Shown here one piece after another: positions 55,142 through 63,771 of a stretch of DNA of 64,000 nt. Made by a program: the position numbers and the translations under genes. Under the pieces are notes generated by a model that did no database searches, was not told the origin of the DNA, and saw only the letters and a program-made list of their open reading frames with translations. The first letter of the stretch is position 1; each line of letters opens with the position of its first letter. This DNA is from Thioclava marina (GTDB lineage: Bacteria; Pseudomonadota; Alphaproteobacteria; Rhodobacterales; Rhodobacteraceae), in contig NZ_MPZS01000001.1 in NCBI RefSeq assembly GCF_002020135.1, forward strand, positions 930,001 through 994,000, given 5' to 3'.

Positions 55142-56038
55142 ATGCGCGAGGGGCGGACGATTTTTCTGGCAAGCGTCATCACCCTTCTCACCGGGGCTTT
55201 CTGGGGGCTCTACTGGCTGCCCGTCCGGGCGCTCGATGCGCGAGGGCTGGCAGGCGCGTGGGGGACGGTGGGGGTCACGCTCGCGGCGCTTGTACTTCTC
55301 GGCCCCTTTGCCTGGCGGAGGAGGCACGAGATCGCGGTGACCTCGCCGGTGGCGCTGGCTTCGATCGCGCTGGGGGGCGGGGCCTTCGCGCTCTACTCCA
55401 TCGGCTTCGTCTATGGGCGCGTGGCGCTGGTGATCCTGCTGTGGTTTCTCACCCCGGTCTGGTCGACGCTGATCGGCCGCTTCGTCATGGGCTGGCCGAC
55501 GCCGCGCCTGAGGCTCTATGCGATCGCGCTCGGGCTGGCCGGGCTGGCGCTGATACTGGGCGCGGGGGGCGGGTTGCCGCTGCCGCGAGACTTAGGCGAA
55601 TGGATGACACTGGCGGGCGGAGTACTCTGGTCGATCTCGACCACCGGCATCCGGGCGACTTCGCGACTTTCCCCCGCCCCTTCGGCCTTTGTCTTTTCGT
55701 TGGGGGCAGCACTGGCGAGCCTGATCCTCGCGCCGATCCTCGCGCCTCTGCCATCCGTGGTCGAGGCCTTACCCGCCACGCTCGCCCTCACGCTCGGGAC
55801 CGGGGCGATCTGGTGGGGGCTGTCGCTCGCGGCACTGATGTGGGCGACGGTGCGGCTGGAGCCCGCGCGCGTCGGCATCCTTCTGATGACCGAGGTCGTG
55901 GTCGGGGCGATCTCTGCCGCGCTGCTCGCTCATGAGATGCTCTCGCCGATGGAACTGGCGGGCGGGCTTCTGGTGCTGGGCGCTGGCGTGCTGGAGCTGT
56001 GGCCGGTAAAGGGCACGAACGCCGAAAGCCGTCCCTGA
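55142..56038 (+). CDS. EamA/DMT-family transporter
   Basis: A 298-residue inner-membrane protein with ten predicted helices in two EamA repeats. It opens FLASVITLLTGAFWGLYWLP, and the second half begins at GEWMTLAGGVLWSISTTGIR. It is probably an exporter of an amino acid or related metabolite. It lies three bases after the alpha/beta hydrolase, so the hydrolase product may be its substrate; this is inference. Confidence 0.85.
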   Translation: MREGRTIFLASVITLLTGAFWGLYWLPVRALDARGLAGAWGTVGVTLAALVLLGPFAWRRRHEIAVTSPVALASIALGGGAFALYSIGFVYGRVALVILLWFLTPVWSTLIGRFVMGWPTPRLRLYAIALGLAGLALILGAGGGLPLPRDLGEWMTLAGGVLWSISTTGIRATSRLSPAPSAFVFSLGAALASLILAPILAPLPSVVEALPATLALTLGTGAIWWGLSLAALMWATVRLEPARVGILLMTEVVVGAISAALLAHEMLSPMELAGGLLVLGAGVLELWPVKGTNAESRP

Positions 56039-56044
56039 GCCTCG

Positions 56045-57097
56045 TCAGGCTGTCGGGGTCAGCGTCGTTGCTTCGGAAATAACGCGCTCTGCCAAACCGA
56101 CAATCGCCTCGGGCGCAAGACTGTCAGCCTCGATCAGCCGTTCCGTGTCGACATGGCGCGCGCGGTGCTTTTCATAACGCGGGTCGTAATGGTCGCGCAT
56201 CAGCTCTCCGGCGAGCGCCGCATATTCCCCGGCGACGGCCTGCGCCTGCCACGCGGCGATCCGCTCGGCCGGCTGGAAAGGGCGCAGCTGGTCGATCACC
56301 GACAGGAGCCGCTCGGGATCGGCGGTGATATCGGCATAGGCGCGCGCGAGATAGGCGGCGCGTTCGGCCAGAGGCGCCTTGACCCGAATGCGTGGCGCAT
56401 CCTTGATCGCGGCCCAGATTCCCTTGGGCAATTGCAGATCGCCGATCTTCGAGCTTTCCGCCTCCAGCAGCACCGGGCGCGACGGGTCAAGCGCCGCAAT
56501 CTCCATCGCCAGCCGGGTCTCGAAATCCTTTTGGCTCGACTGTCCGCCCGCCATCGCGCCGAACAGCGAGCCGCGATGATTGGCGAGCCCTTCGAGGTCG
56601 ATCACCTGTGCGCCCTGCGCCTTCGCCGCTTTCAGGATGTCGGTCTTCGCGCTGCCGGTATTGCCGTCGAGAACGACCACCGGGCAGGGCATCGGCGCAT
56701 TGCCCGCCTCGACGACAAGCGCACGGAACGCCTTGTAGCCGCCTTCGACCAGCTCCACCCGCCAGCCGATCTGCTTGAGGATCGTCGCGAAACTCCCCGA
56801 GCGTTGCCCGCCGCGCCAGCAATAGACGAGTGGACGCCAGCCGCCCTCCTTGTCCGCGAGCGGCCCGCGCAGGTGCTTCGCCGCGTTCGCGGCCACGATC
56901 GCCGCCCCGATCTTGCGCGCATCGAACGGCGAGACCTGCTTGTAGATCGTGCCGACCTCGGCGCGCTCGGCATCGTCCATCACCGGCAGGTTGATCGCCC
57001 CGGGAATGTGATCCTCGGCGAATTCCGAAGGCGAGCGCACGTCGATGATCGTGTCGAAATCGAGCGCAGCGACCCCGGCCAGAGAGGTGAGTTGCAT
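56045..57097 (-). CDS. selU: tRNA 2-selenouridine/geranyl-2-thiouridine synthase
   Basis: A 350-residue enzyme that modifies the wobble thiouridine of certain tRNAs. A rhodanese domain (1 to about 130) has the catalytic C93 in VYCWRGGQRSGSF. It is followed by a P-loop domain with GNTGSAKT (145-152). This is the SelU/MnmH layout and length. It usually needs selenophosphate from SelD, which is not in the window. The start shares one base with the stop of the L,D-transpeptidase gene upstream. Confidence 0.93.
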   Translation of the reverse strand: MQLTSLAGVAALDFDTIIDVRSPSEFAEDHIPGAINLPVMDDAERAEVGTIYKQVSPFDARKIGAAIVAANAAKHLRGPLADKEGGWRPLVYCWRGGQRSGSFATILKQIGWRVELVEGGYKAFRALVVEAGNAPMPCPVVVLDGNTGSAKTDILKAAKAQGAQVIDLEGLANHRGSLFGAMAGGQSSQKDFETRLAMEIAALDPSRPVLLEAESSKIGDLQLPKGIWAAIKDAPRIRVKAPLAERAAYLARAYADITADPERLLSVIDQLRPFQPAERIAAWQAQAVAGEYAALAGELMRDHYDPRYEKHRARHVDTERLIEADSLAPEAIVGLAERVISEATTLTPTA

Positions 57098-57675
57098 CAG
57101 TAGACGGTGACCTGCGTGCCTACGGGAACCGAGTTGAAGAGCTCGATCACATGGTCATTGACCATGCGGATGCAGCCGTTCGATACCGCATGGCCGATCG
57201 AGCTCGGCGCGGTCGTGCCGTGGATGCGGATCGCGGTGTCGCGGCCGTTCTGGTAGAGATACATCGCCCGCGCGCCCAACGGGTTCTTCGGACCACCCGG
57301 CATCCCGTCGGCATATTTCGCATAAGAGCCCGGATCGCGCTCGATCATCTCGGGCGTGGGCTTCCAGCTGGGCCATTCGACCTTGCGGCCGACGGTCGCG
57401 GTGCCGCGGAACGTCAGCTCGGCCTTGCCGACGGCCACGCCATAGCGCATCGCCTCGCCCGGTGCGACGATGTGGTAAAGGAAGAACTTGTCCGACAGCA
57501 CGATGATCGAGCCCACCGGCAGATCAGGTTTCACACGCACCTTGGTCGGGTAATATTGCGAGCCGATCGGCCAGCGTTTCGCGGACTCGGCTTCGGGTTC
57601 GACCTCGAGGGCGAAAGCGGGCAGCCCCGCGAAAGGCAATGCGGCCAGCGACAGCACAAAGGCACGACGATCCAT
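57097..57675 (-). CDS. L,D-transpeptidase (YkuD domain), exported
   Basis: A 192-residue periplasmic enzyme. The signal peptide (1-23, MDRRAFVLSLAALPFAGLPA) begins with a possible twin arginine. The YkuD domain ends with the catalytic HGTTAPSSIGHAVSNGCIRM, with the nucleophile Cys in SNGC. It should form 3-3 crosslinks in peptidoglycan or attach proteins to it. GAGGAGC precedes the ATG at 57675. It overlaps selU by one base. Confidence 0.92.
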   Translation of the reverse strand: MDRRAFVLSLAALPFAGLPAFALEVEPEAESAKRWPIGSQYYPTKVRVKPDLPVGSIIVLSDKFFLYHIVAPGEAMRYGVAVGKAELTFRGTATVGRKVEWPSWKPTPEMIERDPGSYAKYADGMPGGPKNPLGARAMYLYQNGRDTAIRIHGTTAPSSIGHAVSNGCIRMVNDHVIELFNSVPVGTQVTVY

Positions 57676-57786
57676 CGGCAGCTCCTCGTAAAAATGACTA
57701 AGGGCGAAGCTAGCAAAGCCGCTCCGCCCCCTCAAGCTTATGCGTCGCCCCCGCACGAATGCGGGACCAAGCGTTGCGCCTCTGCC

Positions 57787-57996
57787 TTACTTGTCGCCGA
57801 AGGCGCAGCCGGCCTTGATGCCGAACAGACCGAAGATCTTGGCAGCCGGGCAGAAGCCGGTGAAGGCCGATTGCAGCAGGTTCACACCGATGAAGGCGGT
57901 GAACCACAGCCAGTAGATGGAGACATAGACGGCCAGCGCGAGGCTGATCAGGATCATCACGCCGGCGAAGGCGAAGATGGCGCGGTCGAGATTCAT
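57787..57996 (-). CDS. DUF2892 (YgaP-type) small membrane protein
   Basis: A 69-residue protein with two membrane helices (AIFAFAGVMILISLALAVYV and WFTAFIGVNLLQSAFTG) and the family ending FCPAAKIFGLFGIKAGCAF. The C-x-P-A segment is characteristic of DUF2892, which is often fused to rhodanese domains. The start was set at 57996 after CCGGAGC; the frame is open back to 58074. Function unknown. It is divergent from copA. Confidence 0.85.
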   Translation of the reverse strand: MNLDRAIFAFAGVMILISLALAVYVSIYWLWFTAFIGVNLLQSAFTGFCPAAKIFGLFGIKAGCAFGDK

Positions 57997-58135
57997 GGGA
58001 TCGCTCCGGGAAAAAAGAAGTTTGTCGTTGCGCGCTCCATACCATTCCCTCACAACAAATTCAATCCTGCGCATATGTCACGCGGCGCTTGACCACCGCC
58101 CCCTTTCCCCCAGATCTGGAGACAGGAGAGACGCG

Positions 58136-60568
58136 ATGACGAAAACCAGCTTTACCATCGACGCGATGCATTGCGGCGCCTGCACGGGCCGGGTGGAACG
58201 TGCGCTTCTGGCCGAGCCGGGGGTAAAAACGGCCGCTGCGAACCTGATGGCACGCAGCGCCAGCGTCGAATTCGAGGCCCCCGCCACCCCGGCGAGCCTG
58301 CGCGCGGCGCTCGAAAAGGCGGGCTACCCGGCCTCGGGCGGCACCGCGCGGCTGGAAATCGAGGGTATGACCTGCGCCAGTTGCACCGGCCGCGTCGAGC
58401 GCGCGCTGACCGCCCTGCCCGGCGTCACCTCGGCCAGCGTCAATCTCGCGACGCAAAGCGCGCAGGTCTCCTTCGACGAAGCGACGCTCACGCCCGAGGA
58501 TCTCGCCCGCACCGTGACCGAGGCCGGATATCCCGCCCGCATCGCCGACCGCAGCGCGCCCACGGCGCCCGCCGCCGAACGCCAGGCCGCCGAGGCGCGC
58601 AAGCTCAAGCATCAGTTCCTGCTCTCGCTCGTCCTGACCTTTCCGGTCTTCGTACTCGCGATGGGCGCGCATATGATCCCCGGCGTGCATCACCTGATCG
58701 CGTCCAGCATCGGCGAGCGCGCGAGCTGGTGGATTCAGTTCATCCTGACGGCCGCCGTTCTCGCCTTCCCGGGGCGCATGTTCCTGCGCATCGGCATCCC
58801 CGCCCTTCTGCGTGGAGCGCCCGAGATGAATTCGCTCGTCGCGATGGGGTCGCTCGCGGCATTCCTCTATTCCGCGCTGGTGACCCTCGCCCCCGGCCTG
58901 CTGCCCGAAAGCGCCCGCGCCGTCTATTTCGAAGCCGCCGCCACCATCGTCACGCTGATCCTGCTGGGCCGCTGGCTTGAGGCGCGCGCGAAGGGCCGTG
59001 CGGGCGAAGCGATCTCGCGGCTGATCGGCTTGCAGCCCAAGACCGCCCGCGTGCAGACAGAGACCGGCGTCGAGGAACGTTCCATCGCGGAACTCGCCCC
59101 GGGCGACGTGCTGCTGCTTGCCCCGGGCGAGCGGGTGGCGCTCGACGGGGTGATCACCGAAGGCGCGGGCCATGTCGATGAAAGCATGCTCACGGGTGAG
59201 CCCCTGCCCGTCTCGAAATCCGAGGGCGACAAGATCACCGGGGGCACTGTGAATGGCGAGTCCGCACTCAGCTACCGCGTCACCGCCACCGGCGCCGATA
59301 CCGTACTCGCCCGCATCATCGCGATGGTCGAGGAGGCACAGGGCGCGAAACTCCCCGTTCAGGCCTTGGTGGACAAGGTCACACGCGTCTTCGTGCCGGT
59401 GGTGATGGCGCTGTCGCTTCTGACCTTCGCGATCTGGATGGTTGCGGGGATGGGCTTCACCCATGCTTTCGTCGCCGCGATCTCGGTGATGATCATCGCC
59501 TGTCCCTGCGCGATGGGGCTGGCCACGCCCGTATCGATCCTCGTGGGCACCGGGCGCGGCGCCGAGCTGGGCTTGCTGTTCCGCCGCGGCGACGCGCTGC
59601 AACGGCTTTCCGAGGTCACGCTGGTGGGCTTTGACAAGACCGGCACGCTGACCGAAGGCCGGCCCGCGCTGACCGATCTGGAGCCGCTCGCGGAGCTTTC
59701 GGAAGGCGACATACTCGCGCTCGCCGCCGGTGCCGAGAGCCGGTCCGAACACCCGCTCGCCCGCGCGATCCTCGCCGAGGCCGAGGCGCGCGGCATCCCC
59801 CATGCCCCGGTCAAACGCGTGAAGGCGCTCTCGGGCAAGGGGCTGCGCGCGCAGGCCGAGGCGGGCAAGCTCTGGATCGGCAATGCCGCCGCGATGGCGG
59901 AGGCCGAGGCCGATATCGCGCCTTTCGCGGAGCGCGCCGCCGCCCTCGCCGCCAAAGGCCGCACCCCGGTCTGGATGGCGCTCGAGGACCGGCCCGTCGC
60001 GCTGATGGCGCTGTCGGACCCGATCAAAGCCGAGGCGCGCGAGGCTATCGCGGCGCTGCACAAGGCGGGCGTGCAGGTCGCGATGGTGACCGGTGACACC
60101 CGCGCCACCGCGCAAGCCGTGGCCAACGCGCTCGGCATCGACCGGGTCGAAGCCGAAGTGCTCCCCGAGGGCAAACGCGACGCGGTCGAGAGCCTGCGCG
60201 CAACCGGCGCCGTGGCCTTCGTCGGCGACGGGATCAACGACGCGCCCGCTCTGGCCACCGCCGATGTCGGCCTCGCGATCGGCACCGGCACCGATGTCGC
60301 GATCGAGGCGGCCGAGGTGGTGCTGATGCGCGGCGATCCGACGGGCGTGGCCAAGGCGCTCGATCTGTCGCGCGCGGTGATGCGCAACATCAAGCAGAAC
60401 CTGTTCTGGGCCTTTGCCTATAACGTCGCGCTGATCCCGGTCGCGATGGGTATCCTCGTGCCCTTCGGCGGCACCGGCCTGTCGCCGATGCTGGCGGCGG
60501 GCGCGATGGCGTTTTCCTCGGTCTTCGTGGTCTCGAACGCGCTGCGCCTGCGCCGCGCGGCCCGCTGA
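58136..60568 (+). CDS. copA: copper-translocating P-type ATPase
   Basis: An 810-residue P1B-type pump that exports Cu(I) across the inner membrane. Two N-terminal metal-binding domains carry MHCGAC and MTCASC. The membrane CPC motif is in IIACPCAMGLATPVS. The phosphorylation loop has FDKTGTLTEG, the nucleotide domain has the HP of SEHPLARAI, and the hinge is VGDGINDAPAL. AGACAGGAGAG precedes the ATG. No CueR operator was recognised in the 140-base gap upstream. Confidence 0.96.
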   Translation: MTKTSFTIDAMHCGACTGRVERALLAEPGVKTAAANLMARSASVEFEAPATPASLRAALEKAGYPASGGTARLEIEGMTCASCTGRVERALTALPGVTSASVNLATQSAQVSFDEATLTPEDLARTVTEAGYPARIADRSAPTAPAAERQAAEARKLKHQFLLSLVLTFPVFVLAMGAHMIPGVHHLIASSIGERASWWIQFILTAAVLAFPGRMFLRIGIPALLRGAPEMNSLVAMGSLAAFLYSALVTLAPGLLPESARAVYFEAAATIVTLILLGRWLEARAKGRAGEAISRLIGLQPKTARVQTETGVEERSIAELAPGDVLLLAPGERVALDGVITEGAGHVDESMLTGEPLPVSKSEGDKITGGTVNGESALSYRVTATGADTVLARIIAMVEEAQGAKLPVQALVDKVTRVFVPVVMALSLLTFAIWMVAGMGFTHAFVAAISVMIIACPCAMGLATPVSILVGTGRGAELGLLFRRGDALQRLSEVTLVGFDKTGTLTEGRPALTDLEPLAELSEGDILALAAGAESRSEHPLARAILAEAEARGIPHAPVKRVKALSGKGLRAQAEAGKLWIGNAAAMAEAEADIAPFAERAAALAAKGRTPVWMALEDRPVALMALSDPIKAEAREAIAALHKAGVQVAMVTGDTRATAQAVANALGIDRVEAEVLPEGKRDAVESLRATGAVAFVGDGINDAPALATADVGLAIGTGTDVAIEAAEVVLMRGDPTGVAKALDLSRAVMRNIKQNLFWAFAYNVALIPVAMGILVPFGGTGLSPMLAAGAMAFSSVFVVSNALRLRRAAR

Positions 60569-60669
60569 TCCGGGCGCTGATCGGCGGGAGCGCGCCGAGG
60601 CGGAATTTCCCGACTTCCCAAGCGCGCCGCCGCCCGGTTAGCTGCATGCGACCCGACCGGAGAGCATGC

Positions 60670-61131
60670 ATGCTGACACGCCGCCTTTTCCTTCTCTCGC
60701 TGAGTGCGCTCGCCGCATGCGGCGGCTCTCCCCGCCCGATGGCGAAGCCCGATTACAACCCACCGCTTCATCCCGGCGAAACGCCCGAACTGCGCGTGTT
60801 GATCAACCACTATTCCGATCACTACGGCGTGCCGCGCAGCCTCACGCACCGGGTGATCCAGCGCGAGAGCCGCTACCGCGCGAACGCCCGCAACGGCCCC
60901 TATTACGGGCTGATGCAAATCCTGCCCCAAACCGCGCGGGGGATGGGCTTCAAGGGAAAGCCGAACGACCTGCTTGATGCCGAGACGAACCTCAAATACG
61001 CGGTGAAATACCTGCGCGGCGCCTGGCTTCTGGCCGATGGCTCGGAGGATCGCGCGGTGATGTGGTATGCGAAGGGCTATTATTACGAGGCCAAGAGGCG
61101 CGGGATGCTGAAGGCGACCGGATTGCGCTGA
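60670..61131 (+). CDS. lytic transglycosylase (SLT domain) lipoprotein
   Basis: A 153-residue cell-wall enzyme. The N-terminus is a lipoprotein signal (RRLFLLSLSALAAC, lipid-modified Cys at about residue 17). The SLT domain has the catalytic glutamate in VIQRESRYRANAR, then YGLMQILPQTARGMG and the closing AVMWYAKGYYYEAKR. It would cleave peptidoglycan strands from the inner face of the outer membrane. The ATG at 60670 was chosen because the signal peptide begins there. It ends ahead of the long hairpin at 61172. Confidence 0.92.
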   Translation: MLTRRLFLLSLSALAACGGSPRPMAKPDYNPPLHPGETPELRVLINHYSDHYGVPRSLTHRVIQRESRYRANARNGPYYGLMQILPQTARGMGFKGKPNDLLDAETNLKYAVKYLRGAWLLADGSEDRAVMWYAKGYYYEAKRRGMLKATGLR

Positions 61132-61171
61132 CCCGGCGCGCGCGCCTGTGGCGGGATGAGGACGCTCCGCG

Positions 61172-61230
61172 GGGGATATTTGGAGCAGTTGGAAACGAGA
61201 ACCCGTCTTCCAACTGCTCCAAATATCCCC
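61172..61230. terminator. long perfect hairpin formed by two inverted repeat cores
   Basis: Left arm 61172-61194 and right arm 61208-61230 are perfect 23-base inverted repeats around a 13-base loop. Each arm starts from the GGGGATATTT core of the dispersed repeat and runs into GGAGCAGTTGGAA. It sits between the convergent transglycosylase and ABC permease genes and should stop both transcripts. Confidence 0.8.
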
Positions 61231-61263
61231 GCCGGAGGCATCCGCCCTCTCAACCCGCGCGCC

Positions 61264-63771
61264 TTATTCCGGAGCGCGCAACACCCCCGCAGGCCGCGCC
61301 GCCAGCGGGCGCAGCGCGAAGACCAGCCCCGCAAGCAGCGTCGCGATCACCCCGCCCGCCACGATCAAAAGCGCGGGGATCGGCGCGAAGCGGAACTCCG
61401 CCCCCATCACCAGATCGACCACGGCCCAGCCCGCGAGCCCGCCGAAGAGGATCGCGACGAGACCCGCCGCCGCTCCCATCAGGGCCGAGCGCAGGGCAAA
61501 ACTTGCCAGGATCGCGCCGCGGGTGGCGCCCAGCGTTTTCAGCATCGCGGCTTCCCAGGCGCGCTCGCGCTCGCCGGCCGCCGCGGCTCCGATCAGCACG
61601 ACGAAACCGGTCAGCAGCGTCACGCCTGCCGCAAGCGAGGTGGCGCGCGCGATGGCCGAGAGGGCCTCGGTCACACGGGCGATGGCGTCGCGCACGCGGA
61701 TCGCGGTGATATTGGGGAAGCGCTCGGCCAGATCGCGCATCACCTGTGCTTCGGCCTTGGGCGGGGCGTAAATCGTCGCGAGCCAAGTATGGGGCGCGCC
61801 GCGCAGGGCCGCCGGGTCGAGGGTCAGCACGAAACCGATCCCGCCGGTCGAGAAATCCACATCGCGGAAGGAGGTGACCTTCGCGGTGATGTCGCGCCCG
61901 AGGATATTCACGGTGATGTCGTCGCCGAGGTTGAGCCCGATCTCCTGCGCTTCCTTGGCGGAAAAACTGGCAAGCGGCGGGCCGTTGTAATCCGCGGGCC
62001 ACCATTCGCCCGCCGTAAGTTTCTCACGTGGGCTATCCGCATAGGTCACGCCGCGATCGCCGCGCAGCACCCAATGCTCGCCATGGGTCTTGCGCGCATC
62101 CTCGCCGTTGATCTTGGTGATAACGCCGCGCAGCATCGGCACGCTTTCGACCTTGGAGACCTCCGGCATACCCGCCAGCAGATCCTTGAAGGGCTGGATC
62201 TGGTCGGGCTGGATGTCGATGACGAAATAGGCGGGGGCAACCTTCGGCAGGTCGCGGTCGATGGCGCCGCGCAAGCCGCTATCGACCTGGCCGACGGCGG
62301 CCAGAACCGAGAGGCCGAGGCCGAGCGAGAGGATCACCGAGCGCGCCTCGGAGCGTGGCCCGCCGATCGCCGCAAGGGCTGCACGCAGGACCGGGCGGCC
62401 GCGGGCAAGGCGCTGGCCTGCACGCGCGGCGCGGCGGATCACCGAAGCCGCAAGCGTCAGGATCAGCAGCGCGAAGGCGATGCCGCCAAGGCTCGCGAGC
62501 GTCAGAGTCCAGAGGCCGGAGAACCAGGCGGAGACGCCCACGATCACCGCCAGAAGCACGACCGTCAGTGTCAGGGTCGGCCAGCCCGGCAGGCGACGGC
62601 CCGCGCCGGTGTCACGATAGAGCGTGGCCGCGCGCATCCTCGACATGCGCGAGAGCGGCCAGAGCGCGAAGAGCGCGGCGACCAGCGCGCCGTAAAGGGC
62701 GGCCTCGCCCAGCGGGCCGGGATCGAGGGTGATCGCGACGGGCAAGGGCAGCGCGCGCTCGATCAGGCTCGAGGCGCCGAGCACCAGCCCCGCCCCAAGC
62801 ACGAGCCCCGCGAGAATGCCGATCGCGCCGAGGGCCGCAAGCTGGATGAGGAAGGCCGCACGGATCGTGCGGCCGGTTGCGCCAAGCGCGCGCAGCGTGG
62901 CGATGGTGGGGGCCTTGCGCTCGATCCAGGCGGCCACCGTGGCAGAGATACCGACGCCGCCCACAGCGAGGCCCGCGAGCCCCACCAGCACGAGGAACGA
63001 ACCCAGCCGCTGCACGAAACGCTCGGCGCCCGGTGCGGCCCGCCTGCGATCCGACCAGCGCATGCCCGCACCTTCGAACCGCGCCTCGGCCTGTGCCTGC
63101 ATCGCGGCGAGATCGGTCTGGGCCGGAAGGGTCACGCGATACTGCGTCTCGAACAGCGAGCCCGGCGCGAGCAGCGGCGTTTGCGCGATGGCCGAGAGCG
63201 CAACGATGGAATGCGGCCCAAGCCCCATCCCTGCCCCGGTCGAATCCGGCTCGCGCAGGATCCGGGCCATCATCACGAAATCCTGCCCGCCCAGCTGGAC
63301 CTTGTCGCCCGGCTTGAGACCAAGGCGGTCGGCCAGGATCGGATCAAGGAAAATCCCCGGAACGCCCCCCTCGCCTTTCAGCGCCTGAGGCGTCACGGGC
63401 GGATCGAGTTGCAGCTTTCCGGTCAGCGGATAGGCCCCGTCCACCGCCTTCACCTGCGTCAACGCTCGGTCGGCGGGATCGATGCCGGTCGAAAGCATCG
63501 AGCGGAAGTCGATCACCTCGGACACGGCCGTCGCGTGATCGGTGATCCATTGCAGCTCGTCGGGTTTGGCGCGACGATAGGTGAATTCGTATTGCGCATC
63601 GCCGCCGAGCAGCACCGCGCCCTGATCGGACAGCGCGCGCTCGATCGCGGAACGCACCAGCCCGACCGAGGCGATCGCGGCAACCCCCAGCATCAGGCAG
63701 AGCAGCATCACCCAGAAGCCGCGAATGCCGCCGCGCAGCTCGCGCCGGGCGATGGTCAGCGACAGGCTCAT
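61264..63771 (-). CDS. FtsX/MacB-type ABC transporter permease (YbbP-like)
   Basis: An 835-residue inner-membrane protein with about ten helices. One N-terminal helix (GFWVMLLCLMLGVAAIASV) is followed by a large periplasmic domain. A FtsX core (VGGVGISATVAAWIERKAPT, then ATLRALGAT) and a second periplasmic region follow, and a second FtsX core ends the protein. This two-core layout matches YbbP. Such complexes handle lipoproteins or membrane lipids, or extract hydrophobic molecules; the substrate is unknown. It overlaps the stop of its ATPase gene by four bases. Confidence 0.88.
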   Translation of the reverse strand: MSLSLTIARRELRGGIRGFWVMLLCLMLGVAAIASVGLVRSAIERALSDQGAVLLGGDAQYEFTYRRAKPDELQWITDHATAVSEVIDFRSMLSTGIDPADRALTQVKAVDGAYPLTGKLQLDPPVTPQALKGEGGVPGIFLDPILADRLGLKPGDKVQLGGQDFVMMARILREPDSTGAGMGLGPHSIVALSAIAQTPLLAPGSLFETQYRVTLPAQTDLAAMQAQAEARFEGAGMRWSDRRRAAPGAERFVQRLGSFLVLVGLAGLAVGGVGISATVAAWIERKAPTIATLRALGATGRTIRAAFLIQLAALGAIGILAGLVLGAGLVLGASSLIERALPLPVAITLDPGPLGEAALYGALVAALFALWPLSRMSRMRAATLYRDTGAGRRLPGWPTLTLTVVLLAVIVGVSAWFSGLWTLTLASLGGIAFALLILTLAASVIRRAARAGQRLARGRPVLRAALAAIGGPRSEARSVILSLGLGLSVLAAVGQVDSGLRGAIDRDLPKVAPAYFVIDIQPDQIQPFKDLLAGMPEVSKVESVPMLRGVITKINGEDARKTHGEHWVLRGDRGVTYADSPREKLTAGEWWPADYNGPPLASFSAKEAQEIGLNLGDDITVNILGRDITAKVTSFRDVDFSTGGIGFVLTLDPAALRGAPHTWLATIYAPPKAEAQVMRDLAERFPNITAIRVRDAIARVTEALSAIARATSLAAGVTLLTGFVVLIGAAAAGERERAWEAAMLKTLGATRGAILASFALRSALMGAAAGLVAILFGGLAGWAVVDLVMGAEFRFAPIPALLIVAGGVIATLLAGLVFALRPLAARPAGVLRAPE

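Noticed and set aside
57997-58135. CueR-type operator upstream of copA
   Set aside because: No dyad with the expected long spacer and half-sites was found in the gap.
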